The notes: generated by a model from the sequence alone, not told the origin. A DNA stretch of 22,839 nucleotides from DATIJJ01 sp035478795 (GCA_035478795.1 DATIJJ010000006.1:1-22839), one strand, 5' to 3'. Positions 1-8,783 are shown, counted from the stretch's first letter. Program-made: numbers and translations.

Positions 1-3000
1 ACAATCCTTTTTGGGCCGTATTCGGCGCATCCATTGACCGGCTCACGAGGCGAAACAAACCCCAATCCCCTTTCTCTGTATTGCTCACCATGGGACTATC
101 GGGTGAAATAAAGCTGATGGTTGTCGCATGCAGATCCCGACTGCCAGGCCAGGTGAAAGTTCGCGGCAACCGTTTGCCGGATCGCTGGAACGCCACTTCC
201 TCACCATTCACCGTCAAAGTCAGCGCGCGCAAGGAAGCGTCCATCGTGATCGGTTGCAAGGTAAATTCAATCGACGGTTGATTGGTTCCTTCCGGAAAAA
301 AAGCATGCTGGAGATTTGCCGCTTGCTGCAAACCGAGCAGTGCATTATTCGATAACGGAAGATGCTGATTATCGACGGTATTCCATACCCATTGCTCGCC
401 CTTATCATTCACAAAAGGTTTCAAATAAGTGAGATAAAAATTCGCGAGCAATCCATGATGCCCCAGAAAATCCGTGAATTGCTGCAGACTCACATCCTCG
501 TGACTATTCTGAACAAAAGGATAATGATCGGCAATGTGCTGGTTATAAACAGGCAACACCGTCGTTTGCCACGTCGTTTGAATGTGTTCACTGCTTTTCG
601 CCAACATAAAATGCCAGCTCTGGTTCGCGATCGTATTCAACCAGGATTTTAACGGCTCAGGACTTTTTTCAGCAAGACGATGAACGGTCGCAATCGGATC
701 GTCTGCTGTTACATTTCGCATGCGAGCCGATGCCGCCATAAAAGCACTTTTATTGGAATCCGGCGAATTTAATATTTTCTGCAAATAAAGATGCAATTGT
801 CGTAAATCAACAAACACTTCATACAAGGAACCCTGATTGGCATCTGCATCACCAATCAAATTATCAAGCGCCATCATTTTCGGACTCGATGTCATCACCG
901 GATCAAATCCCGTATTTTGTTTGATGGTCTGAAGCAATTGCAAGAGCGGCGAATTGTTATTCGTCAGGTTCTGGATCATTTCATCCGCCTGCAACAAATT
1001 TTTGGGTGTATAGGGTTGAATGTTTGCGAGCTGGCTTTCCCAGATATCAATATAATTTGCGATGTATTGATCGTGCAATTCAGACATCAGGGCATCCGGT
1101 GTCGGCTGGTTGGCAGCCGGTGGAATATCACCCAATACGCGATTGCCTTTCAACGCTTCCATCGCAGCCATATTCATTTCTTCTGAAACAATTTTTTGAA
1201 AATAAGAAGCTGTAAACATATTCGGAATGCGATTGGCAACTTCTTTACTGACAAACACCGGAGGCTTTCCAAAATTGGTGCCCAGATCAATCGTGCTGTC
1301 TGCATTATTGGTATCGTTATTTTTCAGGATAACAAAAGCGAGTTCAATGCCCGGCAAATTGATCAATTGCTTTCGAACATCCTGCACCAGATTCTGATCC
1401 GGTTGAATCACCAGAAGATGCGCTGAAAAAGCAGCATCCATATGCAAGGCCAATTGATGCAGCGCTTCCTGATTCAATCGGATTGATGCAATTTTACCGA
1501 GTGTGTTGGCAATAAAATTCGCCTTGAAATTTTCCTGACCCGTCATCATGAGATACGCCTTCAACGCGGTATAAACAAGGACGGGATTTTTATTGCTGGC
1601 GGAATGTAAATAATGTTCGAGAAGCGCTTGCGTCTCTGGAACCACAATCGTCTGCAACGCCTTGCCATAAACCACACTGGCCGTTTGCTCCGATTTGTTC
1701 GAATAGAAAGACAGAAAAGCGGAAAAACGGGTGAACCGCCCTGTTGCATCACCCGAAGCCTGTCGCAAGGCATCCAGCAACGGTAAGGCATTAACGAGTC
1801 GATCACTGACAAGACTTCGCTGAATGGACATCTGATAATGCGCAAGGTCATGCTGCAATGCGTACGTTTTTTCAAGACTCTGCTGAAAATCACGACCCAG
1901 CAACAACGTTGCCGTCACAATACTGCCGATTGAAACTGCATACATCGCGCGACGTCGCCAGGCGTAATCAATCGGGTCGACTATCGCCGTCTTCCCGGAC
2001 GAATGAAGAAAACCGTACGCCACCAGTTGTTTGATAAAGTACGCACGGCTTTGCATGCCCGGTGCACGCATAATTTGCAACGCCTGGTGCGTCAGATGAC
2101 CTGATGCGGATGGAATGTGATTCACGGATTCTTCCACCGGTGTTTGCGTGGCACTCGTCAGATAACATGTTTCAAGGCAGAAATCCGGCATGGCAAGCGC
2201 TTTCAGAAGCGTCATGACGGCTTCTTTCAGGCGTTCAAGATGGAGTGGAAAATCCTTGATGCAAGGTCTCGTATTCGGATTACGTTCCTGATGCAAACGC
2301 CAGAGTAATTGTTTATTGATCCGTTTGATCAACGCATTAAATCGAAGAGCAAACACATCCAGCCGTTTTTCTTTGGCAGACAGCGCAGGCAGTGTAAAAC
2401 CCCACAGTTGTGCCAGTTCATCACTGCCCATTTCACCAAAAAACTCCGGAAAGCCTGGCAGAAGATCACATTTTGTGATGACAAAATGAAAAGACAATTG
2501 TGCGCCAAATGCGTCTCTCAATTCGGTGATCCGTTTTTTCATATCATGAATGAGCAGGCTCATTTCCTGTCCGTTGGGTTTTGCCATGATTTCAGGAAGA
2601 TTCAGCGCAATGATCACACCACCCAGCTGCTCTTTGACGGGCGTCGTTTTGACAAGATCAAGCAACGTGCTCCATAACACATTGGGCGCCGTCTTTTTTT
2701 CCTTGCCCGTAAAATAATGACCCGGCACATCCACAAAAACGAGATCCCGTGTCACCCACCAGTCACACGCCTCTCTGCCTGCAGTCACCGGCGTATCGGT
2801 TTGTCTGGATTGTCTCGACAAAATAAAATTGACACCGGAACTGGCCAACAAGGTCGTTTTGCCAACGCCGGCCGGACCCGTTAACACATACCATGGCAAG
2901 CCGGACAAATTAAATTTTTTGTTCTCTTTCACAATGACTGTATTTTTTAAAAAATTTAATGCGCCCTGAAAACGCCCTTGCAATGTCTGTAATCGTTTTG

Positions 3001-3253
3001 CGGTTTCCGAAGGCATCTGCACCGGAGAGAGTTCATTTTTTTGAGCAGGGATATGATCCAGCACCATCCATTTGAATAACCACACCAGAAAATACGCTGC
3101 AATGAGATACAACCGTTCTGCAACATCCGCCAGCGGCATATGATTTGAAATGCTTAAATACGGCCCGCCAAACCATGTCAACAGGGATAAAAAAATGAAA
3201 ACAGCCAGCGTGATGGCGTGCTTTTTTTTCAGTTCAGGTATTGTCAGCTTCAT
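1..3253 (-). CDS. icmF: IcmF (TssM-like) inner-membrane protein, partial at its C-terminus
   Basis: Open on the minus strand from the ATG at 3253 to the left window edge (1,084 codons, no stop seen). IcmF works with DotU/IcmH in the inner membrane to stabilise the Dot/Icm type IVB core complex; TssM is its type VI counterpart. Two N-terminal membrane segments lie near residues 13-33 and 46-65. A Walker A motif, GPAGVGKTT, lies at about 126-134 and a DVPG motif at 175-178. A third membrane segment lies near 435-455. The C-terminal part carries the family's FTWPG and GDWGLFRL motifs, so the true end is probably near. The start overlaps dotU by 20 nt, so the two are translationally coupled. It is longer than L. 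pneumophila IcmF (about 970 residues) and approaches TssM length. Family assignment is firm. Assignment to Dot/Icm rather than type VI rests on the absence of tssK and tssJ upstream. Confidence 0.93.
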   Translation of the reverse strand, partial: MKLTIPELKKKHAITLAVFIFLSLLTWFGGPYLSISNHMPLADVAERLYLIAAYFLVWLFKWMVLDHIPAQKNELSPVQMPSETAKRLQTLQGRFQGALNFLKNTVIVKENKKFNLSGLPWYVLTGPAGVGKTTLLASSGVNFILSRQSRQTDTPVTAGREACDWWVTRDLVFVDVPGHYFTGKEKKTAPNVLWSTLLDLVKTTPVKEQLGGVIIALNLPEIMAKPNGQEMSLLIHDMKKRITELRDAFGAQLSFHFVITKCDLLPGFPEFFGEMGSDELAQLWGFTLPALSAKEKRLDVFALRFNALIKRINKQLLWRLHQERNPNTRPCIKDFPLHLERLKEAVMTLLKALAMPDFCLETCYLTSATQTPVEESVNHIPSASGHLTHQALQIMRAPGMQSRAYFIKQLVAYGFLHSSGKTAIVDPIDYAWRRRAMYAVSIGSIVTATLLLGRDFQQSLEKTYALQHDLAHYQMSIQRSLVSDRLVNALPLLDALRQASGDATGRFTRFSAFLSFYSNKSEQTASVVYGKALQTIVVPETQALLEHYLHSASNKNPVLVYTALKAYLMMTGQENFKANFIANTLGKIASIRLNQEALHQLALHMDAAFSAHLLVIQPDQNLVQDVRKQLINLPGIELAFVILKNNDTNNADSTIDLGTNFGKPPVFVSKEVANRIPNMFTASYFQKIVSEEMNMAAMEALKGNRVLGDIPPAANQPTPDALMSELHDQYIANYIDIWESQLANIQPYTPKNLLQADEMIQNLTNNNSPLLQLLQTIKQNTGFDPVMTSSPKMMALDNLIGDADANQGSLYEVFVDLRQLHLYLQKILNSPDSNKSAFMAASARMRNVTADDPIATVHRLAEKSPEPLKSWLNTIANQSWHFMLAKSSEHIQTTWQTTVLPVYNQHIADHYPFVQNSHEDVSLQQFTDFLGHHGLLANFYLTYLKPFVNDKGEQWVWNTVDNQHLPLSNNALLGLQQAANLQHAFFPEGTNQPSIEFTLQPITMDASLRALTLTVNGEEVAFQRSGKRLPRTFTWPGSRDLHATTISFISPDSPMVSNTEKGDWGLFRLVSRSMDAPNTAQKGL

Positions 3254-4109
3254 AGACGAGTGATTTTCCAATGTGCAGCAATTCTTGATAGGTTTGGTTT
3301 GTAATCGTGTCCAGCAAAAATCCGAGCCCAATGAAAACAGCAAGAATAATACAGGCCGTTGTGATCATCGCAAAACCGATCGCCGGTTTTTTCTGTGGTT
3401 TCGGACGAATGAGTGACAGGGTGGGTTTGATCGGAAAAGGTGACAACGCGCGCGTCACATCCCCCTGATGCAGACGAATACGTTTGTATAACGCATTGCA
3501 AATCTGTTCGAACTGATTATTGCCAAATTCCGTCGAGCGATAATTTCCCTTAAACCCGAGAGAAAGACAAAGGTACATGAATTCCATCAGTTCAATATAC
3601 AACCCCGGATCCTTGATCAATCGTTCGAGAATAATAAAAAACCGTTCCTGTTGTGCAGATTCCTGATTGAAAGCAGCGAGCAGGCTGTAATTATCCCATT
3701 GTCCTTGCGAACCCCACAGGGTCGTCGCAATCACATCGTCAAAGGTCGCACAGAGCGCATAACGACTGACAAGAATATATTCGGAGCTATAGCCGTAGGC
3801 CTTGGCCACTTCCTGAAAGGCATTGATTTCAGAAATCAATTCTTTCTGTAATTTGTTTAAATGCCGAAAGGATCGCATCTGTTTTAAGCGACCCACCATG
3901 GAGAACAAACTGGCAGCCGCATCGACCAGTGGATTCACGCCTGCCTTGGGATGATGGGAAATAAATTTACCGCGAGAGAGCAAGGGACTGACAGTCGTAT
4001 GAAGCGATGAAATGAGCGAACCCTCTTCCTCTGCGGCGTGTTTCCGCGCTGGCTCCATATCAGCGAGGGAGATGTCCTGTTCTGCGATAGATTCGCTGGT
4101 CGTTATCAT
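3234..4109 (-). CDS. dotU: DotU/IcmH (TssL family) inner-membrane protein
   Basis: 291 residues. DotU (IcmH) partners IcmF and protects DotH and other Dot/Icm core components from degradation; TssL is the type VI homologue. The cytoplasmic domain shows the family hallmarks: NPLVDAA near residue 58, RYALCATFDDVI near 115-127, WG..G.W just after, and a CLSLGFKGNYR motif near 186-196. A single C-terminal membrane anchor spans about 241-265 and is followed by a short periplasmic tail. There is no OmpA-like peptidoglycan-binding domain, as in DotU and unlike extended TssL proteins. The first ~45 residues are variable and hydrophilic. It is first in a two-gene operon with icmF, which starts 20 nt before dotU ends. 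A TATAAT box lies about 32 nt upstream of the start. No other secretion gene is adjacent on the upstream side, where fis follows. Confidence 0.93.
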   Translation of the reverse strand: MITTSESIAEQDISLADMEPARKHAAEEEGSLISSLHTTVSPLLSRGKFISHHPKAGVNPLVDAAASLFSMVGRLKQMRSFRHLNKLQKELISEINAFQEVAKAYGYSSEYILVSRYALCATFDDVIATTLWGSQGQWDNYSLLAAFNQESAQQERFFIILERLIKDPGLYIELMEFMYLCLSLGFKGNYRSTEFGNNQFEQICNALYKRIRLHQGDVTRALSPFPIKPTLSLIRPKPQKKPAIGFAMITTACIILAVFIGLGFLLDTITNQTYQELLHIGKSLVYEADNT

Positions 4110-4141
4110 CTCTACATAAAATCCTTGAGTGGCGTCACGCC

Positions 4142-4147
4142 ATTATA
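4142..4147 (-). promoter_or_regulatory. -10 box of the dotU-icmF promoter
   Basis: On the minus strand a perfect TATAAT lies 32 nt before the dotU ATG, giving a predicted leader of roughly 26 nt. No good -35 hexamer sits at 17 nt (TATCTG); a TTGACG lies just upstream but too close to act as a -35. An AAGGA sits about 12 nt before the ATG. The -10 box is convincing but the -35 is not, so an activator may be involved. Confidence 0.5.
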
Positions 4148-4198
4148 GCGTCAAGAATGTGTTTCAGATAAGTCTTTTATTAAGCGTATAAAGAATCC

Positions 4199-4277
4199 TT
4201 ACCGAGCCGCGACCGGAAGACGAGCGTTGCTTGTTTTGCTGGAGTAGTAACGCTCCCTGACGGTCGCGGCTCGGTAA
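4199..4277. repeat. REP-like palindromic element, copy 1 (degenerate)
   Basis: Inverted repeat with 17-nt perfect outer arms (4199-4215 and 4261-4277; core CCGAGCCGCGACCG against CGGTCGCGGCTCGG) that continues imperfectly inwards to an AGCGTT/AACGCT pairing around a loop of about 16 nt. The same arms recur at 20584-20690 and 22683-22780, so this is a dispersed family. This copy has lost the A/T-rich centre shared by the other two and its left inner arm is mutated. It lies between the dotU promoter and the fis terminator. Confidence 0.85.
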
Positions 4278-4290
4278 CGGAAAACAGGCA

Positions 4291-4316
4291 AAAAAAATCC
4301 CGCAAAAAGCGGGATT
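4291..4316 (-). terminator. Rho-independent terminator of fis
   Basis: Read on the minus strand, an 8-bp stem AATCCCGC/GCGGGATT with a 5-nt loop of T is followed directly by a run of T. It begins about 25 nt after the fis stop codon, in the right place and orientation to end the fis transcript. Confidence 0.85.
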
Positions 4317-4340
4317 CGAAAATATCAAAAAACCGGATGA

Positions 4341-4646
4341 TTAATCCAGCATGCCATACACCTTGAGTTTCTTACGCAACGTACCACGGCTCAATCCGAG
4401 AAGAATCGCAGCTCTCGACTGATTACCCCGGGTGTATTCCATAACGGCCTCAAGCAGCGGAACTTCCACTTCGGCCAATACCAGATCATATAAATTATTA
4501 GGCGGCGTACCTTTCAATTGAGCAAAATAGCTTTCAAGCGCTTGCCTGACGCTGTCATGCAGTGGCTGATTTTTATGCGCAACTGTAAAAGGGGACACAG
4601 TTTTTTGTGTGAAATCTGTTGTCTCTGTATTTGTATTAGTAGCCAT
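4341..4646 (-). CDS. fis: Fis family nucleoid-associated DNA-binding protein
   Basis: 101 residues, the usual Fis length. Fis is a small dimeric DNA-bending protein that shapes the nucleoid and controls rRNA and many growth-phase or virulence genes; Legionella carries several Fis proteins that control effector genes. The C-terminal helix-turn-helix is nearly canonical: LLEAVMEYTRGNQSRAA near 64-80, then LLGLSRGTLRKKLKVYGM to the end. The N-terminal ~35 residues are variable, as in the family. It is preceded by its own promoter (4741-4770) and followed by a strong terminator, so it can be expressed alone. It lies downstream of prmA; in Pseudomonas a dusB-like gene sits between prmA and fis, and none is present here. 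Confidence 0.93.
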   Translation of the reverse strand: MATNTNTETTDFTQKTVSPFTVAHKNQPLHDSVRQALESYFAQLKGTPPNNLYDLVLAEVEVPLLEAVMEYTRGNQSRAAILLGLSRGTLRKKLKVYGMLD

Positions 4647-4740
4647 TTTTCTCTCTCAAATCAATAATTCCAATTAAATTTTCAAGGCCCGTTGATCGTC
4701 ATAATTGTTCAACAGACGCTCACTTCTTCCCAAGAAAGCC

Positions 4741-4770
4741 ATTATACACCATTGTTCGTAGTTCGATCAA
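4741..4770 (-). promoter_or_regulatory. Probable sigma-70 promoter of fis
   Basis: On the minus strand, TTGATC (4770-4765) and TATAAT (4746-4741) are separated by 18 nt. The predicted start is near 4734, giving a leader of about 88 nt before the fis ATG. The hexamers match the consensus at 4/6 and 6/6. It lies in the prmA-fis gap and overlaps no coding sequence. Confidence 0.65.
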
Positions 4771-4778
4771 ATGATGTA

Positions 4779-5699
4779 TTAAAGTTTATTTTGCGCTGGC
4801 AAGGGATCCTTTTTTCGCGTGCCTTCCAGCCTAACCCATTCATTTTTCTGAATAACGGGTTTTTTGAAATCAAACCAGGGGGCATAGGCTTCCATCACAC
4901 CTTCGGCCTGTTCGGGCAAAATCCCGGACAATAATAAATCACTGCCTGCGTGTGTCAGTGCCGCAAATCGAGGTGCCAGTTCAATTAAAGGTCCTGCCAG
5001 AATATTCGCAATCAATACATCGACAGACACATCCAACCCATGAGGATCGTCGGGTAAATACGTCTGCAGACGAGAAGCCACGTCCGGATTGCGCTGACTG
5101 TTTTTCAGTGTCGCTTCCAGCGCCTGCGGATCATTATCCACGGCTATCACGGACGTTGCGCCAAGTTTTAAGGCCGAAAGACCCAAAATGCCCGAGCCAC
5201 AACCATAATCCATCACAAGCGGCGCACCCTGAATATGTTCTTCCAGCCATTCAAGACAAAGCGCTGTCGTTGAATGCGTTCCGGTACCAAAAGCAAGCCC
5301 GGGATCCAGCATCACATTGACGGCTGTCGCATCCGGTGGTTTATGCCAGCTCGGACAAATCCACAACCGCTTGCCAAACTGCATCGGTTTAAAAGCATCA
5401 AGACAAATCCGTTCCCAATCCTGATCAGGAAGGTCACTTAATGCGGCGTGCCTCACAAGACCCAATGCCTTCTGATCTTCCATGTAAGCCAAAAGCGGTT
5501 GCGGTTTTAGCGAATCCTCAAACAGGCCCACCACAATCGTATCCTGCCAGAAAGCAGTTGCGCGCGGATCCGGTTCATAAATCGGCTGATCCCCGGCATC
5601 CTGAAAGGTCACTGCCTTTGCACCCAGCAACACCAGTTGATCGCCGAGTGAATCCGCATACCCTGCCGTCGTGGTGACACGCAATTCAATCCAGGACAT
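4779..5699 (-). CDS. prmA: Ribosomal protein L11 methyltransferase
   Basis: 306 residues (E. coli PrmA has 293). It transfers methyl groups from S-adenosylmethionine to lysines and the N-terminus of ribosomal protein L11 in the cytoplasm. The N-terminal L11-recognition domain begins SWIELRV. The catalytic domain shows LDPGLAFGTGTHSTT at 131-145, the SAM-binding DYGCGSG at 164-170, VIAVDNDP at 184-191 and the active-site NILAGPL at 232-238. The start lies 1 nt beyond the accC stop codon, so the two are co-transcribed. The accB-accC-prmA-fis order is also found in Pseudomonas, which supports the call. A short basic tail after residue 290 is slightly longer than in E. coli. Confidence 0.95.
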   Translation of the reverse strand: MSWIELRVTTTAGYADSLGDQLVLLGAKAVTFQDAGDQPIYEPDPRATAFWQDTIVVGLFEDSLKPQPLLAYMEDQKALGLVRHAALSDLPDQDWERICLDAFKPMQFGKRLWICPSWHKPPDATAVNVMLDPGLAFGTGTHSTTALCLEWLEEHIQGAPLVMDYGCGSGILGLSALKLGATSVIAVDNDPQALEATLKNSQRNPDVASRLQTYLPDDPHGLDVSVDVLIANILAGPLIELAPRFAALTHAGSDLLLSGILPEQAEGVMEAYAPWFDFKKPVIQKNEWVRLEGTRKKDPLPAQNKL

Positions 5700-5700
5700 G

Positions 5701-7044
5701 TTATAAATTCAGCCATTGCTCGAGGTAATGGATATTCACAATCCCGCGCTGGAAGGTGTTTCCGCGTAAAATATCCTGATGCAAGGGCAAATTGGTTTTA
5801 ATGCCATCAATAACCGTTTCATCCAGTGCATTACGCATTTTGGCGAGTGCAATTTCACGATTTTCCCCATGCACGATGATTTTCGCAATCAGTGAATCAT
5901 AGAACGGCGGTACTTTATAACTGCTATAAATATGCGAATCGAGGCGCACACCCGGCCCCCCCGGCGCATGAAAATGCGTGATGGTGCCAGGGCACGGCGT
6001 AAAATGCCGCGGATCTTCTGCATTGATGCGGCATTCCATGGCGTGTCCTGTGATTTTGATATCCGATTGTTTCAGTGACAGCTTTTGTCCGGAAGCAATG
6101 CGAAACTGTTCCTTGACGATATCCACACCGGTAATCATTTCCGTGATGGGATGCTCGACCTGAATACGTGTATTCATTTCGATAAAATAAAATTCGCCAT
6201 TTTCATAAAGAAATTCAAACGTCCCCGCACCGCGATAATGCATGTCACGACACGCCTTCGCACAGCGTTCACCAATCCTCTCCCGCTGTTCGGGTGTGAT
6301 ACCCGGTGCGGGCGCTTCTTCGATAATTTTTTGATGACGGCGCTGGATCGAACAATCCCGTTCGCCGAGATGAATGGCATTGCCCTGACCGTCGCCCAAC
6401 ACCTGGATTTCAATGTGGCGCGGCGTTTGCAGGTATTTTTCCATATACACTTTATCGTTATTGAAAGCCGCGCGCGCTTCGGTACGCGTCATGGCAATGG
6501 CATTCAACAAATGGGATTCCGTGTGAACGACGCGCATACCGCGCCCACCCCCTCCCCCTGCTGCCTTGATAATCACGGGATAACCGATTTCACGCGCCAT
6601 TTTGACTGTCGCGGCCGGATCTTCTTCACTGATCGGCTCACTGGAACCTGGCACACAGGGAATACCGAGTGCACGCATCGCCTGAATGGCCGCGACCTTA
6701 TCGCCCATCTGACGAATACTGTCCGGGTGGGGGCCAATAAAAATAAAACCGCTTTTCTCGACCTGTTCCGCAAAATCCGCATTTTCAGCCAAAAAACCAT
6801 AACCGGGATGAATCGCGACCGAATCGGTAATTTCAGCCGCACTGATAATGGCCGGAATACTGAGATAACTTTCCTGCGGCGCCGGTGGCCCGATACAAAC
6901 CGATTCATCAGCGAGTCTTACATGCATTAAGTCCCGATCCGCAGTGGAATGCACAGCAACAGTTTTGATGCCCAACTCCTTACAGGCACGGAGAATGCGC
7001 AAGGCAATTTCACCGCGGTTGGCAATGACAACTTTATTTAACAT
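5701..7044 (-). CDS. accC: Biotin carboxylase subunit of acetyl-CoA carboxylase
   Basis: 447 residues, the normal length. AccC carboxylates the biotin carried on AccB using ATP and bicarbonate, the first half-reaction of acetyl-CoA carboxylase in fatty-acid synthesis. The N-terminus is canonical (NKVVIANRGEIALRILRA). The ATP-grasp region has K116, K160 and the glycine-rich loop GGGGGRGM at 163-170. HLGERDCSIQRRHQK (225-239) and the metal-binding EMNTRIQVEHP (289-299) are intact. It lies 23 nt after accB and 1 nt before prmA, in one transcription unit. A long open frame on the opposite strand (6085-6930) is only a shadow of this gene. Confidence 0.97.
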   Translation of the reverse strand: MLNKVVIANRGEIALRILRACKELGIKTVAVHSTADRDLMHVRLADESVCIGPPAPQESYLSIPAIISAAEITDSVAIHPGYGFLAENADFAEQVEKSGFIFIGPHPDSIRQMGDKVAAIQAMRALGIPCVPGSSEPISEEDPAATVKMAREIGYPVIIKAAGGGGGRGMRVVHTESHLLNAIAMTRTEARAAFNNDKVYMEKYLQTPRHIEIQVLGDGQGNAIHLGERDCSIQRRHQKIIEEAPAPGITPEQRERIGERCAKACRDMHYRGAGTFEFLYENGEFYFIEMNTRIQVEHPITEMITGVDIVKEQFRIASGQKLSLKQSDIKITGHAMECRINAEDPRHFTPCPGTITHFHAPGGPGVRLDSHIYSSYKVPPFYDSLIAKIIVHGENREIALAKMRNALDETVIDGIKTNLPLHQDILRGNTFQRGIVNIHYLEQWLNL

Positions 7045-7067
7045 AATCCGGGTGTTCCTTTTTATTT

Positions 7068-7526
7068 TTACTCAATCACAACAAGCGGCTGATTAAATTC
7101 AACCGGAACGCCACTTTCCACCAGAATAGCTGTCACTGTCCCCGCCTTGTCCGCTTCAATCTGGTTAAACATTTTCATCGCTTCAATGAGGCAGAGCGTA
7201 TCGCCTGGTTTAACCGCCTGACCGATCTGAATAAAGGCTTTCGCACCGGGTGAAGGTGATAAATAAACCGTTCCAACCATCGGTGCCTTGACTGTATGCT
7301 TACCGGCATGAGCAGCAGACTCCGTGGCTGCCGGCGGAGGAGAAGCAGGTGCCGGTTCAGCGGGCAGAGTATACGTTTGCGGCATATTGATCATCGCAGG
7401 CGCCACTTTACTCGTTTCCCGACTGATTCGAACCGATTCTTCGCCTTCATGAATTTCAATTTCAGCGATACCGGTTTCCTGAATCAGTTCAATCAATTTG
7501 CGAATTTTTCTAAGATCCATGGCCAT
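7068..7526 (-). CDS. accB: Biotin carboxyl carrier protein of acetyl-CoA carboxylase
   Basis: 152 residues. AccB carries the biotin that shuttles CO2 from AccC to the carboxyltransferase. The N-terminal segment DLRKIRKLIELI is typical. A proline/alanine-rich linker (about 57-75) leads to the biotinyl domain with APMVGTVYLSPSPGAK and the biotinylation site EAMKM, where K118 is the acceptor lysine. The start at 7526 is preferred over a second ATG two codons later because an AGGAG lies 11 nt before it. It follows aroQ by 18 nt, as in many gammaproteobacteria. Confidence 0.96.
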   Translation of the reverse strand: MAMDLRKIRKLIELIQETGIAEIEIHEGEESVRISRETSKVAPAMINMPQTYTLPAEPAPASPPPAATESAAHAGKHTVKAPMVGTVYLSPSPGAKAFIQIGQAVKPGDTLCLIEAMKMFNQIEADKAGTVTAILVESGVPVEFNQPLVVIE

Positions 7527-7544
7527 GGTGTACCGTACTCCTGG

Positions 7545-7997
7545 TTAGTATTGTGTTGCATTCGTTAGATGATGATGTGCATAGCGAAGCGCCAGTGAAT
7601 AACCTTCCGCACCCAAACCCGTCACGCAGCCAACAGCAATATCGGAAAAATACGACACATGCCGAAAAGGTTCGCGACGATGGATATTGGAAAGATGCAC
7701 TTCGATAAAAGGTTTCCCAACCGCAAGTAACGCATCGCGCAGTGCGATACTCGTATGCGTAAAGGCGGCCGGATTAAAAATAATAAAATCTGTACGATCC
7801 TGCATACACTGCTGAATACGATCGATCAGAACCGATTCCGCATTGGCTTGCATCGCCGACAGGGAATGCCCGGATGCCTCTGCTTCTGTGATCAACCGGT
7901 CGTTAATCGCATCCAGTGTATCGTGACCGTACAGGTGGGGCTCGCGCGCACCCAACAAATTCAGGTTGGGACCGTGTAAAACCAGTATGATTGCCAT
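7545..7997 (-). CDS. aroQ: Type II 3-dehydroquinate dehydratase
   Basis: 150 residues from the chosen start, the standard length for this dodecameric enzyme, which dehydrates 3-dehydroquinate to 3-dehydroshikimate in the shikimate pathway. Family motifs are VLHGPNLNLLGAREP (residues 6-20, with the flexible lid region just beyond), FNPAAFTHTSIALRDAL and EVHLSNIHRREPFRH. The frame stays open upstream to an ATG at 8093, but that would add 32 residues without homology and overlap dedA; type II enzymes begin exactly at this MAIILVLHGPN, so 7997 is used. An AAGG abuts the ATG, closer than usual. It stands at the head of the acc genes, with 92 nt separating it from dedA. Confidence 0.95.
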   Translation of the reverse strand: MAIILVLHGPNLNLLGAREPHLYGHDTLDAINDRLITEAEASGHSLSAMQANAESVLIDRIQQCMQDRTDFIIFNPAAFTHTSIALRDALLAVGKPFIEVHLSNIHRREPFRHVSYFSDIAVGCVTGLGAEGYSLALRYAHHHLTNATQY

Positions 7998-8089
7998 CCT
8001 TAAGAACGCCTTGTCTTTATCAGGCTGCATTCTGCATGAAGTTTCTGTTCTTGTCCAGATGGCAGAAATTACAAGAAGTTGGCTACAAT

Positions 8090-8782
8090 TCAAGGAATAT
8101 GTTCAGGCGCACTTTTCGGGGGCGTCGCTCTCACACGCGAAAATCGATGACGAACCATTTCAATCAGGGGCGGCATCAGGGAAAGTATGATAATGGCCAA
8201 AATCACCAAAGAAAAGTGTTGTTTCACAAAAGGAATATTGCCGAAGAGATAACTGCCATAGACCAGTCCACCAATCCAGAGCAATGCGCCAATCAGATTA
8301 AAAATAAAAAACTGGTGATACCTCATGTAACCGACCCCTGCAATAAACGGCACGACGGTACGCACAATGGGAATAAACCGCGCAATGATGATGGCCTTGC
8401 CGCCATAGCGTTCATAGAAAACATGCGCTTTTTCGATATGTTTTTTATTAAAAATCCAGGAATTGCCCGAACGAAACACCCGGGGTCCGACCCAATTACC
8501 GACAAAATAATTGAGACCATTACCGGAAACCGATGCAATGACAAGCAACAAAAACAGGAGATGGATATTCAACACACCGCTCATCCCGGCCGTCAGGGCA
8601 CCCGTTGCAAACAACAGGGAATCGCCGGGCAAAAAAGCCGTGAAAATAATGCCGGATTCACAAAAAATAATGAGAAAAAGTAACGCGTAGGTCCACGCAC
8701 CATACGCTGTGACAAACGCAATGAGATGCTCATCAATATGCAGGATAAAATTAATCAGGGCGTGCAAGGTATCCATCGTCAT
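8090..8782 (-). CDS. DedA family inner-membrane protein
   Basis: 230 residues, polytopic, with strongly hydrophobic stretches near residues 25-50, 55-80, 135-165 and 172-200. DedA proteins (SNARE-associated/VTT domain) are inner-membrane proteins linked to proton-motive-force homeostasis and, in some members, to flipping of undecaprenyl phosphate or phospholipids. The diagnostic motifs are present: FLPGDSLLFATG near 49-60, and YGGKAIIIARFIPIVRTVVPFIAGVG in the second half, with the conserved basic and acidic residues. The start follows the rsmJ stop codon by 1 nt, so the two are co-transcribed. Another ATG two codons downstream is also possible. Which DedA paralogue this is cannot be told. 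Confidence 0.9.
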   Translation of the reverse strand: MTMDTLHALINFILHIDEHLIAFVTAYGAWTYALLFLIIFCESGIIFTAFLPGDSLLFATGALTAGMSGVLNIHLLFLLLVIASVSGNGLNYFVGNWVGPRVFRSGNSWIFNKKHIEKAHVFYERYGGKAIIIARFIPIVRTVVPFIAGVGYMRYHQFFIFNLIGALLWIGGLVYGSYLFGNIPFVKQHFSLVILAIIILSLMPPLIEMVRHRFSRVRATPPKSAPEHIP

Positions 8783-8783
8783 C

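Noticed and set aside
4689..4713. Small hairpin in the fis leader (GTTGA/TCAAC)
   Set aside because: Only 5 bp with a large loop; no sign of conservation or of overlap with the ribosome-binding site.
6085..6930. 281-codon open frame on the plus strand
   Set aside because: It lies wholly antisense to accC, whose motifs are complete; no protein family similarity and no ribosome-binding site.
7998..8093. Upstream extension of aroQ by 32 codons
   Set aside because: Would overlap dedA and has no counterpart in type II dehydroquinases, which start at the MAIILVLHGPN-like segment.
7991..8683. 230-codon open frame on the plus strand
   Set aside because: Antisense to dedA and the aroQ leader; composition (Asn, Lys, His-rich, many Gln) is that of a shadow frame.
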